A stretch of DNA of 6,917 nucleotides, from NCBI GenBank assembly GCA_016200825.1, contig JACQEA010000063.1, forward strand, positions 1-6,917, given 5' to 3'. Source of the stretch: Chloroflexota bacterium (GTDB lineage: Bacteria; Chloroflexota; Anaerolineae; UBA4142). A program made the position numbers and the translations under genes. Below are positions 5,665 to 6,917 of the stretch, in pieces. Positions within the stretch are counted from its first letter, which is position 1, and every line of letters starts with the position of its first letter. The notes below the pieces were generated by a model. That model did not search any database and was not told the DNA's origin. It saw only the letters and a program-made list of their open reading frames with translations.

Positions 5665-6711
5665 ATTGGAATCTGCGCTGGGCGTCAAGGTGTAGCGCCA
5701 GGGACCTTCATCTGCCAGACCGTACAGGAATTCGGGCGATGTCTGATTGATGAGCAAATGTCTGGTTACTGACCATGTCGGCGAGTCCAGTAGTGCGACC
5801 CAGGTTTTGCCGCCATCATTGCTCGCGGCAATCCCAAGTGAATTGAAATGATCGCCTTCGGATCCTACAGCTAAGGCAACGTACACTCTTTGAACCTTTT
5901 CCGGATCGACGACCACAGCGGTCGTTGTCAACTGGGTGGGCGTTTGCAGTCCGAATCCAAGATATTCCCAGGTCTGACCGCGGTTTTGGCTGCGGTACAA
6001 ACCTGCCGACTGGGTGGCAACGAACAACGATTGTCCATCTGGAGTCACTGCAATATCCTTGAGCGAATCGGGCATGCGGCTAATATATAGCCACCCGCCA
6101 TCGCTTGATGTGTAGAGATTATTTGAAACAACCGTATACGCGATGCCGTCCTGGGCAACCACCACCGCCTGAACAGCGGGGCGAGGAACATTTAATCGTA
6201 CCGCGATGCTCTTGGCGATTTTTTCCAAGGCATCATTGGCGGCTACTTTTACGAAACTATCGCCTTGAACGATCTGGAGTTCGCGCAAGCGCGGCACGGC
6301 TTGAATCGCGCCGATCTTCCCGAGTGCCATCGCCGCTTGCTCAGTCACGCGGCTATCCGGATCGTGCGTCGCTAAAAGCAACGCACCCATGGCGTCCGCT
6401 GATTGCATCGAACCGAGCGATTGAGCCGCATTCATGCGCATACTGGGATTGGGACTCTTTAATGCCGCGATCAATTCCGCCGCACTTGCAGAGCCATTTG
6501 ATTCCAGAGGTGTCGCTTGGTTGCCGTCAGAATGATCCTGAACAAAACCGCTCACGATTCTCGTCCATTCGGCCGCATTCGTGCGCGAGGCAATGAAAGT
6601 AAGCGACACTAGGATCGCAATCACCAAAGTTACATCCCACAGAACGAGTCTTCGATGCGACGACCGGTGAATTGCAAAACCTGAATTGGATTTTAATTTG
6701 AGATGAAACAT
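5662..6711 (-). CDS. Exported or membrane-anchored HEAT-repeat plus BNR-type beta-propeller protein
   Basis: 349 residues. A basic N-terminus (1-22) is followed by a hydrophobic segment at about 23-41 and then small residues (TNAAEW, 44-49), so this is either a signal peptide cleaved near Ala46 or an uncleaved anchor, with the rest outside the membrane. Residues about 76-168 are three HEAT/PBS-lyase-like repeats (AAELIAALKSPNPSMRMNAA, then ALLLATHDPDSRVTEQAA with ALGKIG, then a third ending ALEKIA). Residues about 175-345 hold beta-propeller blades with BNR/Asp-box motifs: SSDGG (202-206), SQNRGQTWEYLG (241-252) and SNDGGKTWVAL (297-307), as in sortilin/YCF48-like domains. Both parts are protein-binding scaffolds; no catalytic residues are visible, and three Asp boxes are fewer than a full propeller needs. 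ATG 6711 has GGAGGG (6719-6724) 7 bases upstream. It follows a response regulator by 32 bases. A specific role cannot be assigned. Confidence 0.85.
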   Translation of the reverse strand: MFHLKLKSNSGFAIHRSSHRRLVLWDVTLVIAILVSLTFIASRTNAAEWTRIVSGFVQDHSDGNQATPLESNGSASAAELIAALKSPNPSMRMNAAQSLGSMQSADAMGALLLATHDPDSRVTEQAAMALGKIGAIQAVPRLRELQIVQGDSFVKVAANDALEKIAKSIAVRLNVPRPAVQAVVVAQDGIAYTVVSNNLYTSSDGGWLYISRMPDSLKDIAVTPDGQSLFVATQSAGLYRSQNRGQTWEYLGFGLQTPTQLTTTAVVVDPEKVQRVYVALAVGSEGDHFNSLGIAASNDGGKTWVALLDSPTWSVTRHLLINQTSPEFLYGLADEGPWRYTLTPSADSN

Positions 6712-6743
6712 AGAGCCGCCCTCCGTTTGCGAACAAACAAGTG

Positions 6744-6917
6744 TTAATTTTCGATGTCTGTGCTTCTGTTCTTGCCGGATTGATGAATCAGATTGTTGAA
6801 TACAAGCGGAATCTCGCGAAAGGCAGTTGATTTGTCCAAGAAGAAATCAGCGCCGTCATCCAAACATTTTTTCCGGTACTCTGGATAGGGAAAATTGGTC
6901 AGTATGATGACTGTAGG
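6744..6917 (-). CDS. Response regulator receiver domain, C-terminal end (partial)
   Basis: The minus strand is open from the window edge to TAA at 6746-6744: 57 residues. The start lies beyond the window. The sequence PTVIILTNFPYPEYRKKC, then GADFFLDKS, is the last third of a CheY-like receiver: the conserved Thr after strand 4 (ILTN) and the conserved Lys after strand 5 (DKS) are both present, as in phospho-acceptor domains. The phosphorylated Asp lies upstream and is not visible. The protein ends about 20 residues past the Lys-Ser with a polar tail and no DNA-binding domain, so this is a stand-alone receiver or a receiver at the end of a longer protein. It lies 32 bases before the HEAT/propeller gene on the same strand and is probably co-transcribed with it. 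Confidence 0.85.
   Translation of the reverse strand, partial: PTVIILTNFPYPEYRKKCLDDGADFFLDKSTAFREIPLVFNNLIHQSGKNRSTDIEN

Noticed and set aside
6105..6596. Long plus-strand frame (163 codons) opposite the HEAT/propeller gene
   Set aside because: It is Arg/Ser/Pro-rich and has no family resemblance; it is antisense to a gene with clear domain repeats.

Overview
The window reads as a fragment of a bacterial chromosome, most likely a member of the Chloroflexota (Anaerolineae-like). This is a guess from gene families (a GH63-type glucosylglycerate hydrolase beside GT4 and GT81 transferases, YggT, HEAT plus beta-propeller proteins) and from the CGCG-rich codon style; no rRNA or tRNA marker is present. 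Coding density is very high, genes overlap or sit a few bases apart, and no mobile element, CRISPR array, RNA gene or convincing terminator was seen.

Layout. Plus strand, left third (1-2731): the tail of a truncated glycosidase gene that keeps only the start of its catalytic barrel; a glucosylglycerate/mannosylglycerate hydrolase-like (GH63) gene broken by one apparent missing base near 911; and a GT4 glycosyltransferase overlapping the end of the hydrolase. Minus strand, right two thirds (read from 6917 down to 2728): the last 57 codons of a response-regulator receiver domain, an exported HEAT-repeat/beta-propeller protein, a YggT-family membrane protein, a small three-helix membrane protein whose C-terminus looks frameshifted, and a 582-residue fusion of two universal-stress-protein (USP) domains with a glucosyl-3-phosphoglycerate synthase (GpgS, GT81). 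The two gene sets converge tail to tail and share a 4-base overlap containing both stop codons.

How they may work together. GpgS makes glucosyl-3-phosphoglycerate, the precursor of the compatible solute glucosylglycerate; a GH63 enzyme of the type seen here would hydrolyse that solute; and a GT4 enzyme next to it could add a further sugar (for example mannose, giving mannosylglucosylglycerate). The window therefore looks like a synthesis/extension/recycling locus for glucosylglycerate-type osmolytes, with the synthase fused to USP domains that could tie it to nucleotide or stress state. The fusion and the hydrolase/GT4 pairing are read directly from sequence; the pathway reading is inference. 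The phosphatase that should complete synthesis (GpgP) is not in the window.

Two apparent single-base frameshifts and one truncated gene in under 7 kb mean that sequencing or assembly error must be excluded before calling any of these genes dead.
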